A stretch of DNA of 64,000 nt from Paenibacillus sp. PAMC 26794 (GCF_000316035.1 NZ_ANHX01000040.1:1-64000); one strand, 5' to 3'; positions 8,546-17,122 are shown, counted from the stretch's first letter. Notes: a model not told the origin generated them from the letters alone. Numbers and translations: made by a program.

Positions 8546-8917
8546 ATGAGTATGCGACCAAACATGAAGTATAGCATTATTATTAGCGCAGTTATTATTG
8601 TCGTTGTTCCTATTATCATTGGATTTTATATGTTGAACAAGGTTGTCGATCCTGACGAGACAATGGTTACGAGAACTGAAGTTTCTCCTGAGCTTATTAC
8701 TATAGAAGGTGGATTTGCAGACAGTATTAGCAGATATCACGGCTACTACCTATCACATGATAACAATTCACTTTTCATTCAGATTAAAGGCAGTAAACTT
8801 CCTATCGGTGGTAGTAAAGACTTCACAATTTCATTTTCTAATCCTTATGGGAGTGTTGATGAAATCTACTTATTAGGTCCTGGCAACTCTAAGAAAAAGA
8901 TTTGGCCGAATCCCTAA
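8546..8917 (+). CDS. Small membrane-anchored protein, unknown
   Basis: 123 residues with one N-terminal membrane helix (about residues 10-31) and an extracytoplasmic C-terminal domain of beta character. The ATG at 8546 follows GAGGTGAATC. It is one of the few plus-strand genes in the left half. No family recognised. Confidence 0.6.
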   Translation: MSMRPNMKYSIIISAVIIVVVPIIIGFYMLNKVVDPDETMVTRTEVSPELITIEGGFADSISRYHGYYLSHDNNSLFIQIKGSKLPIGGSKDFTISFSNPYGSVDEIYLLGPGNSKKKIWPNP

Positions 8918-8965
8918 CTTTCATTGAAATAGATATCATATTATCTGACGCAATCAGCTGCAGTC

Positions 8966-8995
8966 TCTTAGTCTCTTAGTCTCTTCTGCTTAACT
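8966..8995. repeat. Short tandem repeat
   Basis: TCTCTTAG is repeated about three times directly after a CAGCTGCAG palindrome, just beyond the 3' end of the minus-strand gene at 8976. Confidence 0.5.
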
Positions 8996-9560
8996 TCTTA
9001 AATGCCGAGTATTCCTGATCGGACTTCATATAACTTAATATTTTTTCCGCACATGCAGCTGAGCTAAGCTCTTCCGTATTCACTTCCAGATCATATTCAT
9101 CATAGGAGTAGATGTAGTCCAACTGGGAATGGGCAAGTCCAATCTCGCGATCTCCCCTGCTCTGCTCTCTTCTGGTAAGTTCTTCTTTCGAGGAATGCAC
9201 GCCTACAAACAATATCGGATAATCCGAAAGCAAATTATAAAAATCGTTAAACCACTTGTCATTGCTGATAACCGTATCCACGATGACATTCAAACCCAGC
9301 TCCGAAAACAGCTTAATGGTTGCACAGTACAGCGAATTGATGGGGTCGAACAGGATATCGGTCATCACATGGTGTTCCACTTCTCTTGTTGGTTTCATAT
9401 CTGGATATGTATTGTCGATAAACTGATCATAATTATGCAGAAATTGATCTACAGATAGATGATGAAACGGAATGTCTCCCTGATTTTTCATTTCCATCGC
9501 AATGCTTGTCTTCCCCGAACTTGACGTTCCGTTCAAAAATATAATGAGTCCTCGTTCCAT
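8976..9560 (-). CDS. Chloramphenicol phosphotransferase-like P-loop kinase
   Basis: About 194 residues from the ATG at 9560, chosen because AAGGGTGA precedes it by 6 nt; longer starts at 9578 and 9641 lack such a site. The P-loop is FLNGTSSSGKTSIA near the N-terminus; an HHLSVDQF segment and a later VDTVIS stretch fit the CPT-like family (PF07931). Enzymes of this family phosphorylate small molecules such as chloramphenicol, but many members have other or unknown substrates. Cytoplasmic. Resistance activity cannot be read from the sequence. Confidence 0.7.
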   Translation of the reverse strand: MERGLIIFLNGTSSSGKTSIAMEMKNQGDIPFHHLSVDQFLHNYDQFIDNTYPDMKPTREVEHHVMTDILFDPINSLYCATIKLFSELGLNVIVDTVISNDKWFNDFYNLLSDYPILFVGVHSSKEELTRREQSRGDREIGLAHSQLDYIYSYDEYDLEVNTEELSSAACAEKILSYMKSDQEYSAFKKLSRRD

Positions 9561-9606
9561 ATTGATCACCCTTATCATTAAAATTGGAAAACGCTGTTCA
9601 GCCGAA

Positions 9607-9957
9607 TTACCACTCTCTCCATTCTTCCGTAATATCTTCATCCTCCTGAATGTCTAATCCAGCCAGCCTAGCCGCCTTGTCTATAAAATCAGCCAATTCT
9701 TCACGTTCCATCGTTTCAATAAAGTAACCATTGGCCTCATTCATTTCATTAAACCTAAGCACAACTTCCTCTACAGCCTTCATCATGCGCTTGGAATCTT
9801 TCGTTTCTTGTAATGCTATTAATTGGTGCAAATATGTATCCAGGGCTTGATCAGACATGAGTAATCTCTCTTCTGTGAAAAGCTCATCTCCGTGTTTAAC
9901 CATTCTCTCGTTCCATAGTTTCGTTGGTTTTTCATGAAATAAGTTTTGTAACGTCAT
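9607..9957 (-). CDS. Small hypothetical protein
   Basis: About 116 residues. ATG 9957 is preferred over GTG 9966 because AGGGGTGA lies 6 nt upstream of it. The product is helical and acidic, ending DEDITEEWREW, without signal or membrane segment. It ends 46 nt before the CPT-like start, so both may be cotranscribed. Function unknown. Confidence 0.6.
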   Translation of the reverse strand: MTLQNLFHEKPTKLWNERMVKHGDELFTEERLLMSDQALDTYLHQLIALQETKDSKRMMKAVEEVVLRFNEMNEANGYFIETMEREELADFIDKAARLAGLDIQEDEDITEEWREW

Positions 9958-10036
9958 TGGAGTCACCCCTCTAAAATTCTATACTTTACCTGTAACCAAA
10001 ATTATGAACAAGCGTTCTCGCTTATTCACTTTCACC

Positions 10037-10603
10037 CTATTCGCTCCATAGCCTTGTCACGTTCTCTAATTCCATCTCGTCAAATTGTAATCGATAAATG
10101 TCCGGTTTCTTGGTTTGATTCATAAAATCCAATCCGTAACTCGAATCAAAGTAGTTCATCATCAACGTCATTACATGTCCGTGTGTGCCGATCGCCACTT
10201 TTTCACCCTTGTATTCTTTTAAAATCTGTTTCAACACGCCCACTGCTCTATTCTGGCAAACCGTGTTCGATTCGCCTCCTGGCAATGCATAATCAGGGTC
10301 ATCAAACATTTTCTTCGAAGCAGGCTCAAACTCTTCATCCGCAATCATATCATCTGAAAAATGCCTTTCCCGAAGATCCTCCATGATCTGAATATCTAAT
10401 TCTAACGCTGCTGCCACACCCTCTAAGGTCAGAATAGCCCTGGCATAAGGACTTGAGACAATGGAATGTATTCCTTCATTCGTTAATATTTCAGTTATTC
10501 GTTCTGCATTCATCTTGCCCTCCAGAGTAAGTCCCCTCGTTCTTTCCGTTCCTTCCGTATACGGTGACTCCGCATGCCTTACCATATAAACGATGGTCTT
10601 CAT
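10037..10603 (-). CDS. Histidine phosphatase family protein
   Basis: 188 residues. The N-terminal VYMVRHAES is the RH(G/A) signature carrying the phospho-accepting His; SSPYARAILT and a C-terminal GTHGHVM supply the other catalytic Arg and His of the phosphoglycerate-mutase-like superfamily. A small cytoplasmic phosphatase of the GpmB/PhoE type is likely; substrate unknown. Start ATG 10603 preceded by AAGGAGGG. Confidence 0.8.
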   Translation of the reverse strand: MKTIVYMVRHAESPYTEGTERTRGLTLEGKMNAERITEILTNEGIHSIVSSPYARAILTLEGVAAALELDIQIMEDLRERHFSDDMIADEEFEPASKKMFDDPDYALPGGESNTVCQNRAVGVLKQILKEYKGEKVAIGTHGHVMTLMMNYFDSSYGLDFMNQTKKPDIYRLQFDEMELENVTRLWSE

Positions 10604-10656
10604 AGGACCCTCCTTGAATTTCTTCTATCGAAATTTACTGCCTTCTTTAATCTATT

Positions 10657-11130
10657 TCACTTCTTTACAAGACTAACGTCAAATGATGAAGTTATCGATT
10701 TTTGTCTAAAATCATTGGGTATCACTTTAATCTCCACGTTTAGATGTATAGATTCAGGCAGATTCATTTCAGTTATATTCTCATAACCAATGAAGTAATA
10801 ATGCTTTTCGTCCAGTTCTATCAAACCTCCACCTGTTGAGCCAGAAGTTGAAATTAAATGTCCGTCATGATAAAGCTCACAAGCAATATTATATTCCTCC
10901 AAACTGAACCCTTTCACTTCATATCCAACCTTGATTTGATTTTCCGTGTAATCAGCATTTCGTAAACTAATCGCACCACGATCGACCATTTGGGTCTGAA
11001 TTGCAATATTTGCATCGGGCATCTCTGGTTTCCTTAATAAATAGCCTACTTTTAGGTACCATATAGCTCCTAATACAACTACAGCAAGTACAATCATTGC
11101 AATGATGAACTTCTTTTCTTTTTTATCCAT
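10657..11130 (-). CDS. Membrane-anchored protein, unknown
   Basis: 157 residues with one N-terminal membrane helix (about residues 8-27) and an extracytoplasmic beta-rich domain (IKVGYEVKGFSLEEYNIACELY...SIHLNVEIKVI). The overall course resembles domains found behind anti-sigma-type membrane anchors, but I cannot name a family. It lies in tandem with the phosphatase gene. Confidence 0.6.
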   Translation of the reverse strand: MDKKEKKFIIAMIVLAVVVLGAIWYLKVGYLLRKPEMPDANIAIQTQMVDRGAISLRNADYTENQIKVGYEVKGFSLEEYNIACELYHDGHLISTSGSTGGGLIELDEKHYYFIGYENITEMNLPESIHLNVEIKVIPNDFRQKSITSSFDVSLVKK

Positions 11131-11313
11131 AATCCTTACTCCTTACATCTTACATCTTTTCTGCCATACATCGTGAAGAAGTTAACATGCCAACTAAAGA
11201 GGGGATTGCTGTCTTCAATGGTCTCCTGTTTGACGTTCATATCTATTAATGTCAGTTGTGTTGCTTTGAAAATAATCATGCACGACTCCCCTGTTCATTT
11301 AGCTGATTATACA

Positions 11314-11841
11314 TTAGTAAACGATCTCTGTAGCATCAATGTCTTCCTCTATATATTCCATACATGGCTCACATAATTGTTCTAATGACTCCGCTTCAAA
11401 ATAATAAACATTGTATACAGCCACTTGTTTTTTACCCTTCAACTTGCATTGTTCACAGTACTTATTTCTTTGCTTATTCTTTTCAACGACTCTGGGATAA
11501 GCAACCCCAGCTTGCTCTGCCCCGATATCCATCAGTTCAACAAGACTTATATAACTTTCGCCCATATCATATATATATTCCAGCTTGTCTCCTGATTGAA
11601 ATTTCAAATCTTGGATCTTCTTGTTTGCTCCCCTACCTTGTCCACCTGGTTCGATCTCTCCATACCCCTGTGCTGACCAAGCCTTTCCTCTGTAAAACGC
11701 ACTCAAATGATCATCGTCGTAGCCGAATGACTCTCTAATCTTTTGATCGAAGTCACCTAATGTTTGAGTCTCCTGGATCTCTATCTTTCTCCAGATGGAT
11801 TTTCTATGTTTGTTTGTTATTTTAAACAGATAAATTGCCAT
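11314..11841 (-). CDS. pRiA4b ORF-3-like protein with C-terminal zinc ribbon
   Basis: About 175 residues from ATG 11841 (AGAGAGGTG upstream). IYLFKITNKHRKSIWRKIEI followed by LGDFDQKIRESFGYDDDHLSAF and YIYDMGES matches the plasmid pRiA4b ORF-3 family. The C-terminal part has CEQCKLKG and LCEPCMEY, two CxxC knuckles that can bind zinc. The family is widespread on plasmids and in accessory regions; its function is unknown. Confidence 0.75.
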   Translation of the reverse strand: MAIYLFKITNKHRKSIWRKIEIQETQTLGDFDQKIRESFGYDDDHLSAFYRGKAWSAQGYGEIEPGGQGRGANKKIQDLKFQSGDKLEYIYDMGESYISLVELMDIGAEQAGVAYPRVVEKNKQRNKYCEQCKLKGKKQVAVYNVYYFEAESLEQLCEPCMEYIEEDIDATEIVY

Positions 11842-11910
11842 GGCAGATACACCTCTCTGCATATAAAATTTTAAAATATCCTATTGGCTGAATCATGTTC
11901 ACACATTTCA

Positions 11911-12378
11911 CTATTCTTTATACGTTATTCCATTTATTTCACACCACTCAATTGCGATCTCTCTGTAACACTGACCTTGATATCGATACCATGCTTCCAA
12001 CAGTCCCAGATCTGCCGCTTTATCTTTGAATCTCCTAAAAGCCCCTTTACCCCGAATAGCATCGTCTAATATCGCGGATTGCTTGTCATCGATTAATGTA
12101 GCAATGAATCTCTCCATCATGCCGTATGCATTGTAATCCATTTCAGTTGGAAGGGCTGCATAATCGTCCTCATGTTCAATGAATTCGATTGCAATTTCCA
12201 TATCCACTTGCCGCCAATCCGGTAATTCGCTTATTTCTTGCTCGTCAATGTCCTCTGCATCTCTCAGATCATCTTCGGATATGGAAACCACTTCACCCGT
12301 TTTCAGATTGATATACGCACCGGTCCCTTCAAACTGCATTTCAATATGGTCAATGATCTCTTGTAAATTCACTTTCAT
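11911..12378 (-). CDS. UPF0158 family protein
   Basis: About 155 residues from ATG 12378, which has AAGGG at proper distance; ATG 12387 abuts it. The N-terminal YINLKTGEVVSISE, central FIEHEDDYAALP and C-terminal WYRYQGQCYREIAIEWCE are typical of UPF0158. Cytoplasmic, function unknown. It is last in a group of three overlapping genes that starts at 13083. Confidence 0.8.
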   Translation of the reverse strand: MKVNLQEIIDHIEMQFEGTGAYINLKTGEVVSISEDDLRDAEDIDEQEISELPDWRQVDMEIAIEFIEHEDDYAALPTEMDYNAYGMMERFIATLIDDKQSAILDDAIRGKGAFRRFKDKAADLGLLEAWYRYQGQCYREIAIEWCEINGITYKE

Positions 12379-12383
12379 TTTAC

Positions 12384-12773
12384 TCATCCCTTCAAAGATT
12401 CATCTATCTGACTAAAAAGTAATTCGATGTCTTCATCATCCTCAAGCTCTTCCATATACTCCGAGTAAAAGGGAGTTATATTTTGCTCATCTAAGACTTT
12501 CTTCTGTTTTATCATCTCCTTCCTTTTTATTTTATTTTGCAAGTCTGCTCTCAGCTCCTTTTTGTAGTTATCCTCTATGCTTATTCCGATCATCTCCAAC
12601 TCTCTTACGGCACCCAATAGATCGATGGCAAAATGTTTACTGTAACCTCTGACAATGTTTTTTCCGTTATACGTACGTAACCATGATTTTACTGCACGAA
12701 GTCTGCCTTCACGGTTAAGTCTTTTATGTCTTGGTGTATTATTTTTCTTCAAATTAACCCCAGAACATTCCAT
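12384..12773 (-). CDS. Conserved hypothetical protein
   Basis: About 129 residues from ATG 12773 (MECSGVNLKKNNTP...), chosen because the conserved part RLNREGRLRAVKSWLRTYNG starts there and GAAGG lies upstream; the longer frame to 12890 only shadows the previous gene. Basic N-terminal half, acidic C-terminus. I recall similar proteins in Bacillus without known function. It overlaps the DUF3024 gene by 20 nt and its stop overlaps the region where the UPF0158 gene starts, so the three are probably coupled. Confidence 0.65.
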   Translation of the reverse strand: MECSGVNLKKNNTPRHKRLNREGRLRAVKSWLRTYNGKNIVRGYSKHFAIDLLGAVRELEMIGISIEDNYKKELRADLQNKIKRKEMIKQKKVLDEQNITPFYSEYMEELEDDEDIELLFSQIDESLKG

Positions 12774-13083
12774 TATGACCTTCGTCCACGATCTTGAGCT
12801 GTGTTTCAAAATCTTCATTCGGTTCAATATCATCGATGAAATGCCATTTGCCTTTACTGTCCTGCCAATACACTTTCCATACCTTCTCATCCAATCTGAA
12901 CTGTGCTACCGGCATCTGTACCCATCGTTCACTTTGAAAGGCTTGTCTTTCTTCAATCAACGTCACATGGTTACCTCTGATTTTATAACTAATCTTCATC
13001 TGACTTTTCACATGCTCAGGTACTGCATTTCCAGTGTAATGGTCCATAATCTTTTGAATGCGTTTCTTCGTAAAATCATCCAT
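12754..13083 (-). CDS. DUF3024 family protein
   Basis: 109 residues, ATG 13083. ISYKIRGNHVTLIEERQAF followed by VAQFRLDEKVWKVYWQDSKGKWH is the DUF3024 pattern. Small cytoplasmic protein of unknown role. First gene of the three-gene minus-strand group. Confidence 0.8.
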   Translation of the reverse strand: MDDFTKKRIQKIMDHYTGNAVPEHVKSQMKISYKIRGNHVTLIEERQAFQSERWVQMPVAQFRLDEKVWKVYWQDSKGKWHFIDDIEPNEDFETQLKIVDEGHNGMFWG

Positions 13084-13163
13084 GTTTTCTAACTATCCTT
13101 CCTTGATCCATTTTGCTTTGATTATATCACGATGTTTTCTCCGATTTAAATGATGCTTTTAGT

Positions 13164-13510
13164 GTTGTAAAGGTAAACCGGGACGCGACTTGTACAATGG
13201 TAAGCCGCGTCAGGGTGAGGTGCTGCGCCCAATGGGGCAGCGCCTCATGGGGATGCACCTCGTGCATCCGTGCGGTGCTCATGCTGCCATCTCGAGCAAA
13301 CTTCCGTGATGGCAGCACTTGGTGCATCCACCGTTGCTACGCTGTGTGATGCACGCCACAAAGCGCCACGACCCCATAGCCGTGGCGCTTCCCCCTGCTG
13401 CATGATGCATTCGGCCATGCAGCTTGTGTTACGCTGCTGCGTCCCATAGGCGCAGCAGCTCTCGGGGAAAGCGCCGCGTCAATGATCGCGGTGCATCCCC
13501 CGAGGTAACT
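13164..13510. repeat. GC-rich cluster of consecutive hairpins (copy 1)
   Basis: A run of at least six stems with GC-rich arms: GAGGTGCTGCGCCC/GGGCAGCGCCTC, GATGCAC/GTGCATC, TGCTGCCATC/GATGGCAGCA, GCGCCACG/CGTGGCGC, GCTGCATG/CATGCAGC, GCTGCTGCG/CGCAGCAGC, and GCACCGC-type arms at the end. The first 85 bp (from GTTGTAAAGG) are similar to 22291-22385. No coding frame fits. Function unknown; base composition differs sharply from the AT-rich flanks. Confidence 0.6.
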
Positions 13511-13531
13511 GATTGAGAATTATGTTATACG
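13511..13531 (-). repeat. Half of an attC-like site (R'' side)
   Basis: GAGAATTATGTTATACGATGTC here matches the right ends of the attC-like elements, for example ATATTATGTTAAGTGATGTT at 18.87 kb. The expected left half is replaced by, or consists of, the hairpin cluster. It marks the distal end of the visible cassette array. Confidence 0.5.
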
Positions 13532-13571
13532 ATGTCAACGACTTCTTTGCAAGTGCATTCTTTTTAGACTT

Positions 13572-13687
13572 TCAAATGCGTGAATACGTGTTAGAGCCCA
13601 GCTCCTTTGCGATCGCTCGTGAGTTTTTGCCCTGCTGGTGGAGGATTTCTTGCTACGTTTGATTATGCTAAGATGTGTGTAGCTCAT
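13572..13687 (-). pseudogene. IS30-family transposase N-terminal remnant
   Basis: ATG at 13687 with AAGGAGA upstream begins MSYTHLSII, the standard IS30 transposase start. After a frameshift the next frame reads EILHQQGKNSRAIAKELGSN, the helix-turn-helix of the same family. The reading frame stops at 13572 and the catalytic DDE part is absent. Sequence up to about 13750 may include the former IS end. Confidence 0.7.
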
Positions 13688-13940
13688 GGTGGATTCTCCT
13701 TGTGTGAATGGTGTTGTGGTGACTTCATTCTACACGAATCCGGCCATGGCCCTTTTTTATTTATTTCCAATAGGTGTCGCACTTCATATTACAATCCATC
13801 GTCAAGAATGGATACCGATTAGAGTTGAAGGAGATGGAAGAAGTGATACTGATTTTTGCATAATTGGAGCATATAATACTTGGCTTCTTAACTAAGGCTA
13901 TATAGAAACAGTCCACTCAATAATATATAGTTAAGATAAG
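13688..13940. other. Intergenic, possible gene fragment
   Basis: A plus-strand frame around 13750-13895 reads EWIPIRVEGDGRSDTDFCIIGAYNTW and looks protein-like but has no start codon of its own. It may be the end of a gene disrupted by the IS30 insertion. No family recognised. Confidence 0.25.
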
Positions 13941-13988
13941 TTGACGCCAATTGATGTTAGCTTCAACTACTTATTCAAAGGAGATATG

Positions 13989-14429
13989 ATGTATAGAAAA
14001 CTAATAATTTTTGCTTGTCTGATAGAAGTGTCTTTTTTAATTTTTTTACAATATCGTTACAATAATGTTTTGGATGTGATTGCTTTTATTGGATTGTTAG
14101 TTTTTTTCATGGTGTTGAGTTATTTCTTAAAAGTTAAACTAAGCAAAAGACGTAAAGAAATAGCACTTTTTTCACAAACACTCTCTTTGATATTCATTCC
14201 AATTTATGTAATTGCAACACTTCCTCAATACACGTATGAAAGTGCGGTAGATAAGGTTACTCAGAATTTAGAAGAGCCTTATGTGGTTAATAAGCAGAAG
14301 AATACGTTAATAAAAAATGAATCTAATGAAATAAAAAAAGGTTATATGTTTTCTGTGGAAAAAAATTCAAAAGTAAATTCATACGTTTTTGATCCGTGGA
14401 CTGGTATCTATCATGAAGTACGAGATTGA
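13989..14429 (+). CDS. Membrane protein, unknown
   Basis: About 146 residues from the second of two adjacent ATGs (13986, 13989), 5 nt after AAAGGAG. Three membrane helices in the first 80 residues and a hydrophilic C-terminal domain ending YVFDPWTGIYHEVRD. It is the only plus-strand gene within the cassette region and is followed by its own terminator. Family not recognised. Confidence 0.6.
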   Translation: MYRKLIIFACLIEVSFLIFLQYRYNNVLDVIAFIGLLVFFMVLSYFLKVKLSKRRKEIALFSQTLSLIFIPIYVIATLPQYTYESAVDKVTQNLEEPYVVNKQKNTLIKNESNEIKKGYMFSVEKNSKVNSYVFDPWTGIYHEVRD

Positions 14430-14475
14430 GGTAAGACTGGCTACTCGGTTAAATTGTAATAATGAGACTTACTTT

Positions 14476-14503
14476 AAGAATCGGTTCGCCGATTCTTTTT
14501 TTC
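14476..14503 (+). terminator. Strong terminator after the plus-strand membrane protein
   Basis: AAGAATCGG-TTCG-CCGATTCTT, a perfect 9 bp stem with a stable tetraloop, followed by a run of seven T. Confidence 0.9.
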
Positions 14504-14504
14504 T

Positions 14505-14619
14505 TGTACGTTACGCTTCATATCATGCATACCTGCGAATACAAGACCTAGAACACCCCGAAAATCTTCCCGCAGACCAAGGCTCCGAAGGAGCCGCTGC
14601 TTAAATATTATGTTAGGTG
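14505..14619 (-). repeat. attC-like element 1 (left half degenerate)
   Basis: The right end CGCAGACCAAGGCTCCGAAGG to GTTAGGTG at 14612-14619 matches the elements at 19.5 and 20.4 kb. The left half is diverged, so no clear R' core remains. It closes the cassette with the GIY-YIG remnant: GTTAGGTGATGTCGAATTAA here matches that cassette's opening GTTATAAGAAATCAAATTAA at 14 of 20 positions. Confidence 0.6.
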
Positions 14620-14627
14620 ATGTCGAA

Positions 14628-15411
14628 TTAATCTTCATTGCTCTCACTTTCGAATTTCTTTTCCTGATTCTGCTTAAATGTCCTTCCAATAATATCTATC
14701 CACTCCACAGGGCCTGCTGCTTGACGCCCCAGTACTACAGCAGTCGCTGCACTAATACTTGAAAAAATCGCATTCTCATTAAATATATAGAATTCTCCGC
14801 TATCGATTAAAACTCCGGTTTCTATCAACTTATTTCGCTGCTTGATCCATCCTTCAGAGATTGAACTTGATGTTTGTTTACAGCTTTGAGATCCAGACAG
14901 AACTACATATCCTTTTTCAGTTTCAATTAATTTAGCAGAAGCTTTTTTGCTTTTCAGCGTATATACAATGTCGCTATTAACTGGTAGCGGCGCAACCACA
15001 GTCTCATTTGATTGTTTGAGAATAGAGGGAACCAAGAACATAAAATTAACTACTGGAAAAATCAACTTCATCTGTTCTAAAAAGTACTCCATGTCCGAAA
15101 TATCAGCTTCAGGGAGAGTCGTTAGTTCCGGCTGATTCGAATTATCAATTTCGGCTGTTTTCGCATCTTTAGATAAAGAGATAATTCGAGATTCTTAATA
15201 CTTTATATGAGACTTAGTAAGCATTTCGTCTTTGCTTATAAAAGCTACAATTTCAATAAAGTCCAGGTCTATTAAACTCAGAGCGCTCTATAATTTGGGG
15301 CAGAGAAGAGCGTTGTGAATATACAGCCTTTCCTGACCAATTACCGATTTCAATTGTTCTGGGCCCTGTTTCTGAGCCATCTACAAGAAATATAGTTAGT
15401 TTCTTTCCCAC
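14628..15411 (-). pseudogene. GIY-YIG nuclease family protein, decayed
   Basis: The gene begins at GTG 15411, 7 nt after AAAGGAGA: MGKKLTIFLVDGSETGPRTI...EFNRPGLY. There the GIY motif is cut; the frame shifts to DFIEIVAFISKDEMLTKSHIKY, so the central GIY-YIG catalytic segment has been deleted. A TAA then replaces the Leu of KYLESRI. The remainder, read as ESRIISLSKD...SESNED down to 14628, keeps the C-terminal DUF4357-type region. No active nuclease can be made. It is the eighth unit of the cassette array. Confidence 0.75.
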
Positions 15412-15436
15412 TTTTGTTTCTCCTTTAATTTGATTT

Positions 15437-15540
15437 CTTATAACGTAAATGTAGTCACGAACCCGAGAAGCTAAAGGCGCGTCAGCGCCGGGTCGAAGAC
15501 TTAGCCTCGCAGGAGTTGATCGCCTGATTCCGCATCCTAA
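15437..15540 (-). repeat. attC-like element 2 (right half damaged)
   Basis: The left end CTTATAAC with GTAGTCACGAACCCGAGAAGCT at 15437-15474 matches the element at 16450 (CCTAAC...GTTCACGAACCCGAGAGGCT), and both continue with an ACTTAGCCTCGCA stretch. The right core is not found; the element runs into a 40-codon frame beginning MNIKPITNDIVVEIDEG (15606), which may be another gene remnant. Confidence 0.55.
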
Positions 15541-15615
15541 CTTCTTACCTTTATTCCCTTCATCTATTTCGACCACTATATCATTCGTTATTGGTTTTAT
15601 ATTCATTTTGCAATG

Positions 15616-16206
15616 TTATTTTAATTTTTTTCGCATAACCAGTTTAGGTCCAATTTCATAATACGCAGAGAATCCTAATTTTTCATATACTTTGGCAGGT
15701 CCCATATAATCATATTCTGTATTTATAAATTCTCTATTAGGATACGCTTCTACAAAATCAAAACCCTCTTGTACCGCATCATCGCAAACGCTTTTCAAGA
15801 GTAATTTTGCAATGCCATTCCTTCTCATTTCAGGAGCAATTGCCAAACAGAACACAGCTTTAACTTTTATATCTGGAGAAGATTCCTTCTTATTAGCTGT
15901 ACTCATATACATTTTTCCACATTGGCATTCAAGGCAATCTGCTTTTGTGTTAGCATTGCACCATCCAACAACCTTGTTATTATAATAAGCAAGATATCCT
16001 TGAATATTATTCTCGTTGACATAGGTAATTGCTATATTCCTTCTTTTATCCGCAGTAGAAAAGTCTTGACCTTCATAGGCAACATTGCACCAACACACAC
16101 AGTAACATCTATCCTCCTCTTTATTAGTAAAGTGAGGTATCGTATCGAAAAAATGTAAATAGTCATCTAATAATTCAGGTGATAATTTTTTAATCTCAAT
16201 ATCCAT
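15616..16206 (-). CDS. GNAT family N-acetyltransferase (cassette gene)
   Basis: 196 residues, ATG 16206. The acetyl-CoA binding segment is CLAIAPEMRRNGIAKLLLKSV near residues 123-143, followed by VEAYPNRE and the YEKLGFSAYYE motif. A Cys-rich stretch (RCYCVCWCN and CLECQCGKMY) in the first half is unusual for the fold and could bind a metal. Substrate unknown. It is the seventh unit of the array; its opening core is GTTAGGCG in the element at 16450-16612. Confidence 0.8.
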   Translation of the reverse strand: MDIEIKKLSPELLDDYLHFFDTIPHFTNKEEDRCYCVCWCNVAYEGQDFSTADKRRNIAITYVNENNIQGYLAYYNNKVVGWCNANTKADCLECQCGKMYMSTANKKESSPDIKVKAVFCLAIAPEMRRNGIAKLLLKSVCDDAVQEGFDFVEAYPNREFINTEYDYMGPAKVYEKLGFSAYYEIGPKLVMRKKLK

Positions 16207-16449
16207 TTTTTCATCTCCTCAAGTATAAATAATCTCCGGCAAAAAGCATTCATCTGAATCTAATTCTACAATTCCTTCAACATTACCTCTGCCTATTTAG
16301 ACACGAATACAATCTAAAAGTTTATGACGCATATAAAATGAAGTTTTATCGCATACACCTACTGTGGCGGCACTTTTTCTTATGCTCTAACCCGAAATCA
16401 TACATTGAGCATATGAGAATCACCTTTAATATTTAGTTTGCATTACTTT
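16207..16449. other. Non-coding start of the GNAT cassette
   Basis: 240 bp between the acetyltransferase start and the attC-like element. I see no gene in it; it is longer than the leader of the other cassettes and could hold a promoter. Confidence 0.35.
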
Positions 16450-16612
16450 CGCCTAACGTTCTTGTGTTCACGAACCCGAGAGGCTTAAAGGAGCCAAATC
16501 GATTGGGTCCGACGGACTTAGCCTCGCACGGTTGTCTGCTGAAATTGCTTTCCCGATTACTCCTCTGTCAGACCGAGGGCGTCAGCCAGATGTGTGAAAA
16601 CGTTGTTAGATG
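16450..16612 (-). repeat. attC-like element 3 (complete)
   Basis: 163 bp. Left core CGCCTAAC (16450-16457) with arm GTTCTTGTGTTCACGAACC; right core GTTAGATG (16605-16612) preceded by TGTGTGAAAACGTT. On the minus strand it reads CATCTAACAACG...GAACGTTAGGCG, the R''...R' order of an integron attC. The core GTTAGATG equals the opening core of the HIT cassette it closes. Confidence 0.8.
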
Positions 16613-16615
16613 AGG

Positions 16616-17122
16616 TTATCTTGAGCTACTCACAAAATCCCTCATGCCCTCTCTTAGCATGCTAACCCCTTCTTCTACACTCTTCATATTCTCATCGTCA
16701 TTCATATTATTCCTTGCATGTAATAACGCCGGTCTTAATGATTCTACTGAATTTCCAAATTGGTACATCCATTCATATCTAGGAACCATCCATAAATGAA
16801 AGTGATGTGTTGTATCTTCATTATAAAAATAATAGACCTTATCAATTCCCAATCGTTTTCTTTGTTCACTTCTGAGCTTATGGATTAACGAAATAAATTC
16901 TAATCGCTCTTCCTCTGTTAATTCATCCATGCAGTAAAAATGCCTCTTTGAAGCTAATATAACTAACCCTTTAATTGGGTAAGCAATATCTTGATGGACA
17001 TGAAAGTTGCTTGATTCAAAAATCACTCCACCTGTTGAAGAAATCAAACCACTTGTCAATGCGCAGCTTACACATTCAACTTCTACTGATCTTCCATCAG
17101 CCAATGTAATTAGTCTTGGCAT
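16616..17122 (-). CDS. HIT family hydrolase (cassette gene)
   Basis: About 168 residues from ATG 17122 (MPRLITLADGRSVEVECVSC); ATGs at 17131 and 17173 are possible but the conserved part begins here. THHFHLWMVPR near residue 117 is the histidine triad, and CVSC near the N-terminus fits the zinc-type variant. HIT enzymes hydrolyse nucleotide phosphates such as dinucleoside polyphosphates; the substrate here is unknown. Sixth unit of the array: its opening GTTAGATGAAATTA pairs with GTTAGATGAGGTTA at its close. Confidence 0.75.
   Translation of the reverse strand: MPRLITLADGRSVEVECVSCALTSGLISSTGGVIFESSNFHVHQDIAYPIKGLVILASKRHFYCMDELTEEERLEFISLIHKLRSEQRKRLGIDKVYYFYNEDTTHHFHLWMVPRYEWMYQFGNSVESLRPALLHARNNMNDDENMKSVEEGVSMLREGMRDFVSSSR

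Noticed and set aside
1..13083. Treating the whole left part as cassette array
   Set aside because: Apart from the half site at 784-818 no attC-like element is seen between its genes, and it contains normal operons such as the iron unit.
13686..13895. 69-codon plus-strand frame as a gene
   Set aside because: Its first part is the antisense of the IS30 remnant; only the latter half looks coding and it has no start.
15253..15606. 117-codon frame as one gene
   Set aside because: It joins a short start, a damaged attC-like element and the N-terminus of the GIY-YIG remnant; the real start of the latter is GTG 15411.
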